Assembly: GCA_964641965.1 (NCBI GenBank)
Contig: CAZXLD010000044.1
Span: forward strand, 1-41,912
Origin: JAJDFU01 sp964641965
GTDB lineage: Bacteria > Bacteroidota > Bacteroidia > Chitinophagales > Saprospiraceae
DNA length: 41,912 bases
Reading direction: 5' to 3'
The stretch's first letter is position 1. Each line of letters starts with the position of its first letter. A model generated the notes under the pieces. That model had not been told where the DNA came from, did no database searches, and was given only the letters and a program-made list of their open reading frames with translations. The translations under genes and the position numbers were made by a program. Shown here one piece after another: positions 1 through 6,951 of the stretch.

Positions 1-145
1 GGTACACGGTGGACGGTACACGGTAGACGGACAACCTATATCAGGGACGTACACCATCTGCCATTCGTCACTCGCTATTCGACACTCGCTATTTGCCATT
101 TGCCATTCGTCACTCGCCACTCGCCACTCCCCACTCGTCATTTCG
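1..145. repeat. Short tandem repeats: 14-base pair of units, then a heptamer array
   Basis: Positions 1-28 are two copies of a 14-base unit (GGTACACGGTGGAC, then the same with one G-to-A change). Positions 54-137 read as twelve consecutive 7-base units of the form CCATTCG, TCACTCG or CCACTCG, with variation mostly at the first, second and fourth bases; a thirteenth degenerate unit follows. No long reading frame crosses the array. The array continues to the window edge, so its full extent is unknown. The rest of the leader to position 249 is AT-rich and shows no other clear feature. Confidence 0.85.
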
Positions 146-249
146 CAATCGTTTTGTGTAGATTTAGTTACAATTTCAAAGGAGAACTAACATTCCGAAT
201 ACATTCCCATTAAATTAGGAACCAGAGAGCGATTAGAACACTTCAATCT

Positions 250-948
250 ATGAGTGATCCTAAGAGGCTAATCGTACTCACAGGGGCCGGCATCAGTGCA
301 GAAAGCGGCATCCCTACCTTCAGAGAAATAGGCGGTATTTGGCAACAATACGACCTCGCCCAGATGGCCAGTCCTGAAGGATGGGAAACCAATCCAAAGC
401 TGGTCCTTGAATTCTACAATCAGCGAAGAAGGCAGCTTCTGGAAGTTCAACCCAACAAAGCACATCTTGCTCTGGTCGAACTGGAACAGCGGTATGAAGT
501 ATACATCATAACCCAGAACATTGACGATCTACATGAAAGAGCAGGAAGCCAGGAGGTCATTCACCTGCACGGCGAATTATTGAAAGCAAGAAGTACTTCG
601 GATCCCAGCCTGATTTACCAAGCGACCGGCGATATTTTGGTAGGCGATGAATGTGAAATGGGAAGCCAACTAAGGCCACACGTAGTCTGGTTTGGCGAAG
701 AAGTCCCAATGCTGAGTACGGCCGCAGCAATCATAACTAAAGCTGACCTGTTAATCGTAATTGGCAGCAGCATGCAGATTTATCCGGCAGCAGGACTCGT
801 TCAATACGCTCCTGAAGCAGCTCCAGTATACTACATTGATCCGAATCCCTCCGTTAATATTGAACTGGGCTTGAGAAACCAACTTGAGGTTATTCCAGAA
901 CGTGCTACCATAGCCGTACCTAATTTAGTTCGGAAACTGATGCGATAA
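250..948 (+). CDS. cobB: NAD-dependent protein deacylase (sirtuin, CobB/SIRT5-like)
   Basis: Removes acyl groups from lysines using NAD+, giving nicotinamide and O-acyl-ADP-ribose; cytoplasmic. Visible motifs are the NAD-binding GAGISAESGIPTFR (residues 12-25), TQNIDDLHERAG (88-99), the catalytic His in HLHGE (His107), RPHVVWFGE and GSSMQIYPAAGL. Tyr56 and Arg59 in FYNQRRR match the Tyr/Arg pair that lets SIRT5/CobB-type sirtuins take succinyl- or malonyl-lysine. The zinc-finger region after HGE has only one Cys, so the usual four-Cys zinc site is missing; my recollection is that many Bacteroidota homologues are the same. At 232 residues it is a compact bacterial sirtuin. The ATG at 250 has no obvious SD. 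It stands alone, with a minus-strand terminator just after its stop. Confidence 0.93.
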   Translation: MSDPKRLIVLTGAGISAESGIPTFREIGGIWQQYDLAQMASPEGWETNPKLVLEFYNQRRRQLLEVQPNKAHLALVELEQRYEVYIITQNIDDLHERAGSQEVIHLHGELLKARSTSDPSLIYQATGDILVGDECEMGSQLRPHVVWFGEEVPMLSTAAAIITKADLLIVIGSSMQIYPAAGLVQYAPEAAPVYYIDPNPSVNIELGLRNQLEVIPERATIAVPNLVRKLMR

Positions 949-972
949 AAAAAGGCAGCACAAAGGCTGCCT
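946..972 (-). terminator. Rho-independent terminator for the minus-strand gene at 1005-1319
   Basis: AGGCAGC (953-959) pairs perfectly with GCTGCCT (966-972) around a 6-base loop. On the minus strand the stem is followed by a run of seven T (947-953 read in reverse). The T-run touches the sirtuin stop codon, as expected between convergent genes. Confidence 0.85.
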
Positions 973-1004
973 CTGCAAAACAACTATATATCCACTTAAC
1001 TAGA

Positions 1005-1319
1005 CTATCTCACTTTAGATGCATTCGAGTGAATTGGTCTACCGACAACCTTTCCAAGAGAACCGCTGATTTTTTGCTCGAGTACTTGTTGTTGGCTGGG
1101 TAGCTCTTCTGTTCGCATAGCTTTACGAAAAAAATGGACTTGAGCAATATCCAACTCGTAGATAGAATCCTCATTGCCGGTCCATTCGGGCAAGCCAAGG
1201 GCATTCCGAAACGTTAAGGCCTGTTGCACTTCAGGGTGAAGCAGTACATAAGTGAGCCAATTTAGCAATGGATTTCGTTCAGTATCCCTTGATTTAGTAA
1301 GACGATCAGACAAGCGCAT
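1005..1319 (-). CDS. Small hypothetical protein, about 104 residues
   Basis: I do not recognise this family. The reading frame extends upstream to 1364, but the ATG at 1319 is preceded by AAAGGAAAT at proper SD spacing, so I prefer this start. The protein is basic at its N-terminus (MRLSDRLTKSRDTERN), then carries a hydrophobic-aromatic stretch (LLNWLTYVLLHPEVQQALTF) and is polar to the end, with no signal peptide, cysteine pair or full transmembrane segment. The gene has its own terminator downstream (946-972). It lies between the sirtuin (convergent) and the AraC regulator (same strand, 184 bases upstream), so it may be a monocistronic unit. A real gene is likely because of the SD plus terminator; function unknown. 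Confidence 0.6.
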   Translation of the reverse strand: MRLSDRLTKSRDTERNPLLNWLTYVLLHPEVQQALTFRNALGLPEWTGNEDSIYELDIAQVHFFRKAMRTEELPSQQQVLEQKISGSLGKVVGRPIHSNASKVR

Positions 1320-1503
1320 GGTATTTCCTTTTTCAGGTTTGGGGAGGCTTACTCCCGATGACACTTCAAAGGAAGCCCTAACGGCAATCGAAAGCGTTTT
1401 TCCTTATCTGCCGGGATGTCCTGATGTGTAAACAGGGACACCTGCCAACGATAAGTCATTGATAACCAACAATAAAAAATTGTGCTTGCATGCATAGAAA
1501 AGG

Positions 1504-2640
1504 CTAGACGGGAGCCTCTTCATTAACCGAATTACGGTATTGGGAAGGAGTCATGCCGGTAGCTTTTTTAAAAGCAGCATAAAAGGCGGACTTAGAGTTG
1601 AAACCTACATCGAATGCCACGGCCAGGATCGTATACTGTTGACTATCCGGATCAACCAAACGCTGTTTGGCCTCTTCCACCCGGTAGGAGTTTATAAAAT
1701 CCATGAAATTTTTCCCACTGAGTTCATTAATCACCAAAGAGAGGTAGTTACGCTTGGTATCTAGTTTTTCAGCTAAACCGTCCAAGGTAATTTCTGGGTC
1801 CTCTTGAGGATGATTGGATTCCATAAAATCCAATAGTTTTTCGTACAGCTTTTGTTTTTCATCCTGGGAAATAAGGGAACTACCACCCTCCCGGTACTGT
1901 ACTTTCCTCCGAGGCTCCGGAAATCCGTGGAATATTTCCGGCTTAATCAGACTGGCAATCTGTACAATTAGGATCATTAATAAGAAAGCCAGGAAAGTTC
2001 CCACCTCCAAGGGATCGCTATACCGGGTGATGATCAACCCGGCTGCCATAACGACAATTAGCATCAGGTCGCTCGTAAAAATGCGTAGCCAGGTCTCGTA
2101 GCTAAAATCAATATAGGTTTTTACTTCTTTCAAATGGTGGCGATACCGTATAATTTCTCGTTGGGAAAGCAAGAAATAGATAAAAATATGTAGAACCTTC
2201 AAGCTGGAAAGGATCAGAAACTCTGTCTGGGGATTACCGTCTTGTAAGTCCTCTAAATAGGCCATTTTATAGCTTGGACTTTTTACATAAAATTGGATAT
2301 TATAAGCCAGGTCGAGCAAGACTGGCACAAAGTGTAGCCAGTATTGGGGCTGAAACTGAAAATGCTCTTCCGTACAGGCTTTTACATACAAATACGATAA
2401 GGGTCCAACTAGGAAAAATAACGAAGAAGTAGCTCGAACCAAATAGGTATGCTGGCTAAGGTCTGTGGTCAGCTGCATGAGGACCGGATTTAGCAGGATA
2501 AGGGTAACGGTGAGAATGACCAGGCCCAATAGGCGATTGGCCTTGATGTTCCCTCTCCAACTGAAAAGCAGGGTGGGAAAGAGCAAAACACCCGAGAAAG
2601 ATCCAAAAGCAAGAAACAATGTAGATGGGTCCAGTGTCAT
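1504..2640 (-). CDS. AraC-family regulator with a multi-pass membrane N-terminal domain
   Basis: A transcription regulator with two parts. The N-terminal two thirds hold about seven hydrophobic segments (for example LFLAFGSFSGVLLFPTLLF, LLGLVILTVTLILLNPVL, FLAFLLMILIVQIASLI). The C-terminal ~100 residues form the paired helix-turn-helix AraC domain, visible as LAEKLDTKRNYLSLVINE and ILAVAFDVGFNSKSAFYAAFKKATGMTPSQYR. Such proteins are common in Bacteroidota and probably sense a signal at the membrane (inference). The frame is open to 2751, but the leading residues are basic and not typical; the ATG at 2640 starts right before the first membrane segment, so I use it, with 2667 as an alternative. 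It is transcribed divergently from the MFS exporter, the most likely target. Confidence 0.85.
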   Translation of the reverse strand: MTLDPSTLFLAFGSFSGVLLFPTLLFSWRGNIKANRLLGLVILTVTLILLNPVLMQLTTDLSQHTYLVRATSSLFFLVGPLSYLYVKACTEEHFQFQPQYWLHFVPVLLDLAYNIQFYVKSPSYKMAYLEDLQDGNPQTEFLILSSLKVLHIFIYFLLSQREIIRYRHHLKEVKTYIDFSYETWLRIFTSDLMLIVVMAAGLIITRYSDPLEVGTFLAFLLMILIVQIASLIKPEIFHGFPEPRRKVQYREGGSSLISQDEKQKLYEKLLDFMESNHPQEDPEITLDGLAEKLDTKRNYLSLVINELSGKNFMDFINSYRVEEAKQRLVDPDSQQYTILAVAFDVGFNSKSAFYAAFKKATGMTPSQYRNSVNEEAPV

Positions 2641-2784
2641 ATTGTCTAAATTACTATTTCTATCCATAAGCCATTGGCGGAAAATCCTGCCTCCGGCGAT
2701 CAATTTCTGCCTTAAAGAGCTGTACAGACGACGAAATGAAAGGCAAGACATTTAGTGTCAGCCTGTCGCATTACGAATAATAAC

Positions 2785-4119
2785 ATGTCGGTAAATTCCC
2801 AAACCCCCATATTTCCTGTACTCATGGTCAATTTCATTGGCATGTTGGGATACAGTTTGATATTGCCCTTTCTGGTTTTCCTGGTTGAAAAATTTGGAGG
2901 CAATGAGTTTATTTACGGCATATTAGGTTCAATTTACCCTGCCTTTCAATTGGTAGGAGGCCCTATGCTGGGTCGCCTTTCGGACCGGATCGGGCGCCGT
3001 TCTGTCCTATTGATTAGCCAGGTTGGAACCTTTCTGGCTTGGTTGCTTTTTATCCTGGCCTTGTTCTTACCCCGCTTCACCCTTTTAAACGTGGAAACTC
3101 CAATTACAGGGGCTTTTCTTCTCACCCTCCCTTTAATAACGCTTTTCGTAGCCAGGGCGCTCGATGGATTGACCGGAGGCAATGTATCCGTTGCGAATGC
3201 TTACCTGTCTGATATCTCCACCGATGAAAACCGTAAAGCTAATTTCGGTAAAATGGCTTCCAGCACCAGCCTCGGTTTTATTGTCGGACCCGTAATTGCA
3301 GGACTGCTTGGGGCCACTGTATACGAAGAATTGCTGCCTGTGGCGGCAGCGGCTTTAATCTCCTTACTGGCCATAGGCATGATAAGCCGGTACCTCCCGG
3401 AGTCCAGACCAGACCTAGTAAACCCGAACTTAAACATTTTTAGCCTAACCAAAATGTTCCAAATTGAGCATAAGGAATGCTTTGAAATGGAGGATTGCCC
3501 TACTCCTACCACCTTGAGGGATGTATTAGGCTATCCTTACGTTCCACTGCTATTCACCATTTATTTCCTGACTTTTTTGGGATTCAGTTTCTTCTACTCT
3601 GCTTTTCCCGTATTTGCATCCGGGGGTTTGCAGTGGAATTCTACCCAATTGGGACTGTTTTTCACCATTTCCAGTGGGGTAATGGTTTTGTTTCAGGGAC
3701 CAGTCTTAAGTTTTTTATCCAAACGGACTTCCGATGCCAGCCTGGTGTTAGTAGGCAGTATATTCATCGGGCTCAATTTCTTGCTATTGTACATAGGCAC
3801 AGATGTAAGTGTCTGGATTGGGGTGCTGTTCTTATCCATGGGGAATGGCATCATGTGGCCGTCTTTTCTTTCCTTGCTTTCCAGAAGCGGATCTCCCGAG
3901 ATCCAGGGTACGCTCCAAGGGTATGCCAATAGTACGGGGAGTTTAGCCAGCATATTCGGCCTTATTTTGGGTGGAATTGTTTATCAACAGGTTGGCCCTT
4001 CTATCTTCCTGGTCTCTGCCGTTGTATTGTTCTTTATTTTCTTAATCAGCTTCCGGTTGATCCCGGCAGAGCAAGATTTAAAGACCATCCCGGGCAAATC
4101 AAAAACACCAACTACCTGA
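2785..4119 (+). CDS. MFS transporter (TetA-like drug/metabolite exporter)
   Basis: Twelve-helix major facilitator protein of the inner membrane, probably a proton-coupled exporter. The loop between helices 2 and 3 carries the family signature GPMLGRLSDRIGRR, and helix 5 contains the exporter-type SLGFIVGPVIAG. The central loop between helices 6 and 7 is long and holds two cysteines (CFEMEDC). The upstream in-frame ATG at 2755 is possible; I chose 2785 because MSVNSQTPIFPVLMVNF puts the first helix near the N-terminus as in relatives. Resemblance is to TetA-type permeases, but the substrate cannot be named. It is divergent from the AraC-type regulator, whose alternative longer start would almost abut this gene. 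Confidence 0.85.
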   Translation: MSVNSQTPIFPVLMVNFIGMLGYSLILPFLVFLVEKFGGNEFIYGILGSIYPAFQLVGGPMLGRLSDRIGRRSVLLISQVGTFLAWLLFILALFLPRFTLLNVETPITGAFLLTLPLITLFVARALDGLTGGNVSVANAYLSDISTDENRKANFGKMASSTSLGFIVGPVIAGLLGATVYEELLPVAAAALISLLAIGMISRYLPESRPDLVNPNLNIFSLTKMFQIEHKECFEMEDCPTPTTLRDVLGYPYVPLLFTIYFLTFLGFSFFYSAFPVFASGGLQWNSTQLGLFFTISSGVMVLFQGPVLSFLSKRTSDASLVLVGSIFIGLNFLLLYIGTDVSVWIGVLFLSMGNGIMWPSFLSLLSRSGSPEIQGTLQGYANSTGSLASIFGLILGGIVYQQVGPSIFLVSAVVLFFIFLISFRLIPAEQDLKTIPGKSKTPTT

Positions 4120-4224
4120 ATAGAGACCTGGAAAGGGATACTTGTGATGAGATAACAATCGATTCGCAACCTTTCTGCAGAACAAAAGTTAGGATGGTAT
4201 TAGTAAATCAACCTTCCTTTTAAC

Positions 4225-4773
4225 ATGAAGAATCTATTGCTTTTTTTATTTGTATTTGCCTTGGTTTCTTGCGGTGGGAATTCCTCCAGTACTGAAACTG
4301 CTTCTACGGAAGAGCCAGAAACCGAAACCATGACCGAAATGGAAGAGGAGCCAATGGTCAAAGACATCGTTGCGCTGGCAGCCGAAACTGAGGCACTTTC
4401 TACCTTGGTTACGGCAGTAAAGGCAGCAGGCCTGGTAGAAACGCTGCAGGGTGAAGGGCCATTCACGGTTTTTGCACCTACTAACGAGGCTTTCGCCGCT
4501 TTGCCGGAAGGAACCTTGGAAAACCTGCTCAAGCCTGAAAATAAGGATCAACTCATTGGGGTATTAACCTACCATGTAGTTCCTGCTACGGTCATGTCTA
4601 CAGATCTTTCAAATGGTATGAAAGCCGCTACAGTCAATGGTGCTGAGGCTACCGTTACTATCGGTGAAGCTGGTGCTATGATCGACAATGCTAAAGTGAT
4701 TAGCGCGGACATAGAAGCCTCAAATGGGGTAGTTCACGTAATCGATGCGGTGATCTTGCCGGCATCCGAGTAA
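4225..4773 (+). CDS. Fasciclin (FAS1) domain lipoprotein
   Basis: A predicted surface or periplasmic lipoprotein. The N-terminus is a short signal (MKNLLLFLFVFALVSC) with the lipidated Cys at residue 16, followed by a Ser/Thr/Glu-rich linker to about residue 43. The remainder is one FAS1 domain: DIVALAAETEALSTLVTAVKAAGL, the H1 motif GPFTVFAPTNEAFAALP, the YHVV segment, and the H2-like NGVVHVIDAVILP at the end. FAS1 domains mediate adhesion and matrix interactions; the partner is unknown. At 182 residues it is a typical single-domain bacterial form. It is followed by a strong terminator (4806-4833), so it forms a separate unit from rpsU. Confidence 0.93.
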   Translation: MKNLLLFLFVFALVSCGGNSSSTETASTEEPETETMTEMEEEPMVKDIVALAAETEALSTLVTAVKAAGLVETLQGEGPFTVFAPTNEAFAALPEGTLENLLKPENKDQLIGVLTYHVVPATVMSTDLSNGMKAATVNGAEATVTIGEAGAMIDNAKVISADIEASNGVVHVIDAVILPASE

Positions 4774-4805
4774 GATTTGAAAGAAAATTTCAAGTTTGAA
4801 AAAAG

Positions 4806-4833
4806 AGCTCTGCCGGTTAGGCAGGGCTTTTTC
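4806..4833 (+). terminator. Rho-independent terminator after the fasciclin gene
   Basis: GCTCTGCC (4808-4815) pairs with GGCAGGGC (4821-4828), one G-T wobble, loop GGTTA, followed by five T. An A-run before and T-run after would make it usable in both directions. Confidence 0.88.
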
Positions 4834-4860
4834 AATTACTTTTTCTTGACAAGAACTAGT

Positions 4861-4888
4861 TACTGCCAAAGAATATATTTATCTTTGC
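4861..4888 (+). promoter_or_regulatory. Bacteroidota-type promoter of rpsU
   Basis: TATCTTTG at 4881-4888 matches the Bacteroidota -7 consensus TAnnTTTG exactly. The -33 region is weak: a TTAC at 4861 lies at acceptable distance, while the better TTGAC at 4847 is too far away. Transcription from here would give a leader of roughly 75 bases before the rpsU ATG. Confidence 0.6.
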
Positions 4889-4953
4889 AGCCCGCATAAA
4901 TGTGTGCAGAGGAACTATTTTGTTAAACTTTTTGTTGTAAAAATTGAACCAAA

Positions 4954-4960
4954 AAAGGAA
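4954..4960 (+). promoter_or_regulatory. Strong Shine-Dalgarno site of rpsU
   Basis: AAAGGAA precedes the ATG at 4969 by 8 bases. It sits in an A-run that can pair with the T-run at 4962-4966, placing the GGA in a small loop. Most genes in this window have no such SD. In Flavobacterium relatives, bS21 helps hide the anti-SD of the 16S rRNA and rpsU itself keeps a strong SD for autocontrol (established for that group, inferred here). Confidence 0.6.
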
Positions 4961-4968
4961 CTTTTTAT

Positions 4969-5163
4969 ATGATCATTATTAACGTAAAAGATGGAGAATC
5001 CATTGATCGCGCGCTAAAACGCTACAAGCGTAAGCATCGTGACGTACAAGTCGTGAAAGAACTTCGTCGCCGCCAGCACTTTACCAAGCCTTCCGTCCGT
5101 CGCCGCAATGAAATCCTCAAAGCCCAGTACAAAAACCAGAAAATACAGGATTCTGACTTCTAG
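4969..5163 (+). CDS. rpsU: 30S ribosomal protein bS21
   Basis: Small basic protein of the 30S head/platform near the 3' end of 16S rRNA. The sequence MIIINVKDGESIDRALKRYKRK and the Arg-rich centre (KELRRRQHFTKPSVRRRNE) are diagnostic, and 64 residues is the usual length. The gene is monocistronic: its own TAnnTTTG promoter lies upstream and two terminators follow. The unusually good SD suggests translation feedback through bS21 itself, as known for Flavobacterium, where ribosomes lacking bS21 expose the anti-SD. No other ribosomal gene is adjacent. Confidence 0.97.
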   Translation: MIIINVKDGESIDRALKRYKRKHRDVQVVKELRRRQHFTKPSVRRRNEILKAQYKNQKIQDSDF

Positions 5164-5235
5164 ATCAGCATATTCGATCTAAAACCAGAATTTCTATACT
5201 GATTATACCTTATAGTTAATCCCAGTGAAAGTTTG

Positions 5236-5287
5236 AAGGTGCCAAGTTTAGGTACCTTTTCTTAGGCCCCGTTTCAGACGGGGTTTT
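5236..5287 (+). terminator. Tandem terminators after rpsU
   Basis: First hairpin: AAGGTGCC (5236-5243) with GGTACCTT (5251-5258), then TTTTC. Second hairpin: CCCCGT (5267-5272) with ACGGGG (5278-5283), loop TTCAG, then TTTT. Two in series suggest efficient isolation of the highly transcribed rpsU from the amine oxidase gene. Confidence 0.85.
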
Positions 5288-5325
5288 GTATTTTAGGCAC
5301 ATCCTATTATTAAAACCTATCCTTC

Positions 5326-6825
5326 GTGAGCTTGTCTCCCATTTCTCGCCGATCCTTTCTCCGTACCGGAAGCGCAGTTTCAGCCGGACTCGTGCTTCCT
5401 TTTCACTCCATCAGTTCTGTGCCTGGAAGACGTACCAACGCTTCAAAAAAAGTCTTGATCCTGGGAGCCGGGATGGCCGGCCTTTCAGCCGGCATAGCTC
5501 TTAAAAAAGAAGGCCATGAGGTAATCCTGCTGGAGGCACAGGGTAAAGCAGGTGGGCGGGTATTGACTGCTCGTGAACCCTTTGCTACCGGCTTGTTAGA
5601 TGATATGGGAGCAGCCCGGCTTCCGGATAATCATGAACGGGTTCAGGAGCTAATCCGGCACTATCAACTGAAAACCAAAGCCTTTTATCCCAATAAAGGG
5701 AAGGAGCTTTATCAAATAGATGGTCAAATGTTCCTGGCAGAATTTGGTTCCGAAATGCAAGACCTGTTTGACGCTTTTCCACTTGAACCCAGCGAGCGAA
5801 AAATGGGGATGGAGGGCATATTTGAGAAAACGCTTGGGCCGGCCATGAGTAGCATGGGCGACCCCTGGCAAGCAGATTGGCCTTCTAAAGACCTGTTAGC
5901 TTATGACGCCTTTTCACCTAATGAATATTTTGCCGACCAAGGATTCTCGGATGCTGTGGCCAAGCTCTTCAGTATGGGGTGGGCCGAAAAAGGCCGTGGC
6001 GGCATCGATGTGTCCATGCTGTGGCTGGCACGGCAACTGTACTGGGAAAGCACCGAAAAAACCAGGGTAAAAATTGAGGGTGGAAATGATCTGCTCCCTA
6101 AAGCCATGGCTCACGACCTCTGGGAAGAGATTCATTTTGGCCGGGTAGTAGAAGCTATTGGCCAATCCGAAGCAGGAGTTTATGCCATCGCTCAAGGACC
6201 CGGGGGAACTCAAAATTATTCAGCCGATTACCTGATTTGTACCATCCCATTCAGCGTCCTGAAGGATCTGGAAGTTACCCCCGGTTTCAGCCCCCGAAAA
6301 CAAGAAGTGATCGACAATCTGACCTATGAGTCCTTGTCGCGGGTCGTATTTCAGTGTCGACGCCCGATATGGAGCGACCAACAAAAGATTACCGGATTTG
6401 CCCGGACAGATTTTCCGGTTGAGATCTGGCATAGCAACTGGAATTATATGGAGCAGGACCGCGCCATGCTGCATGTCTATGTGAAGGCCAGGCAAAGTCG
6501 GAAAATTGCTGCTATGAGCGAAATGGAACGCCAACGCTACCTATTGGATTACCTCGAAACCCTTTACCCCGGCCTCAAAGATGAAGTAGAAGTTGGGTTT
6601 TCCAAGTGCTGGGAAAACGACCCCTATGCCAAGGGCGCTCATGTATTCCCGAAATCCGGTGAAATGGAGGCGCTTTTTGCTGATATCGGTACGCCGGAAG
6701 GCCGCATCTTCTTTGCAGGCGAGCATGCATCTCCAGTCCAAGGTTGGATCGAAGGGGCTATTTGGTCTGGTAGAAAAGCAGCGAAAGATATATTGGAAAC
6801 TGCCGCTGCGACTGCGGGGAAGTAG
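5326..6825 (+). CDS. Tat-exported flavin-dependent amine oxidase
   Basis: FAD enzyme of the monoamine oxidase / L-amino-acid oxidase superfamily, oxidising an amine to an imine with release of H2O2; periplasmic. Residues 1-32 form a twin-arginine signal (SRRSFLRTG, Arg8-Arg9, then a hydrophobic run). The dinucleotide-binding GAGMAGLSAG (47-56), GGRVLTAR, and the C-terminal FAD motif FFAGEHASPVQGWIEGAIWSGRKAA are all present. The start is a GTG at 5326; no good SD is seen, but the Tat motif begins right after it. Length (499) is normal for the family. It is convergent with nrdA. The substrate cannot be told from sequence. Confidence 0.9.
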   Translation: MSLSPISRRSFLRTGSAVSAGLVLPFHSISSVPGRRTNASKKVLILGAGMAGLSAGIALKKEGHEVILLEAQGKAGGRVLTAREPFATGLLDDMGAARLPDNHERVQELIRHYQLKTKAFYPNKGKELYQIDGQMFLAEFGSEMQDLFDAFPLEPSERKMGMEGIFEKTLGPAMSSMGDPWQADWPSKDLLAYDAFSPNEYFADQGFSDAVAKLFSMGWAEKGRGGIDVSMLWLARQLYWESTEKTRVKIEGGNDLLPKAMAHDLWEEIHFGRVVEAIGQSEAGVYAIAQGPGGTQNYSADYLICTIPFSVLKDLEVTPGFSPRKQEVIDNLTYESLSRVVFQCRRPIWSDQQKITGFARTDFPVEIWHSNWNYMEQDRAMLHVYVKARQSRKIAAMSEMERQRYLLDYLETLYPGLKDEVEVGFSKCWENDPYAKGAHVFPKSGEMEALFADIGTPEGRIFFAGEHASPVQGWIEGAIWSGRKAAKDILETAAATAGK

Positions 6826-6831
6826 ATGATC

Positions 6832-6862
6832 AAAAATAACCCGGTCCCAAAAGGGAGCCGGG
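6832..6862 (-). terminator. Terminator after nrdA (minus strand)
   Basis: CCCGG-T-CCC (6840-6848) and GGG-AG-CCGGG (6853-6862) form a GC-rich imperfect stem with a 4-base loop. Read on the minus strand it is followed by TTATTTTT. It lies between the convergent amine oxidase and nrdA genes. Confidence 0.7.
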
Positions 6863-6951
6863 CTACACGTATCAGTAAGTAAAAGAGAGGAAAACTGTAT
6901 TTTATTCAGACCTAAGACTTTATGCCCCAGAAGCCTGGATTTTATTCCCGC

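Noticed and set aside
54..145. A CRISPR array
   Set aside because: The units are 7 bases long and contiguous, with no spacers and no cas genes.
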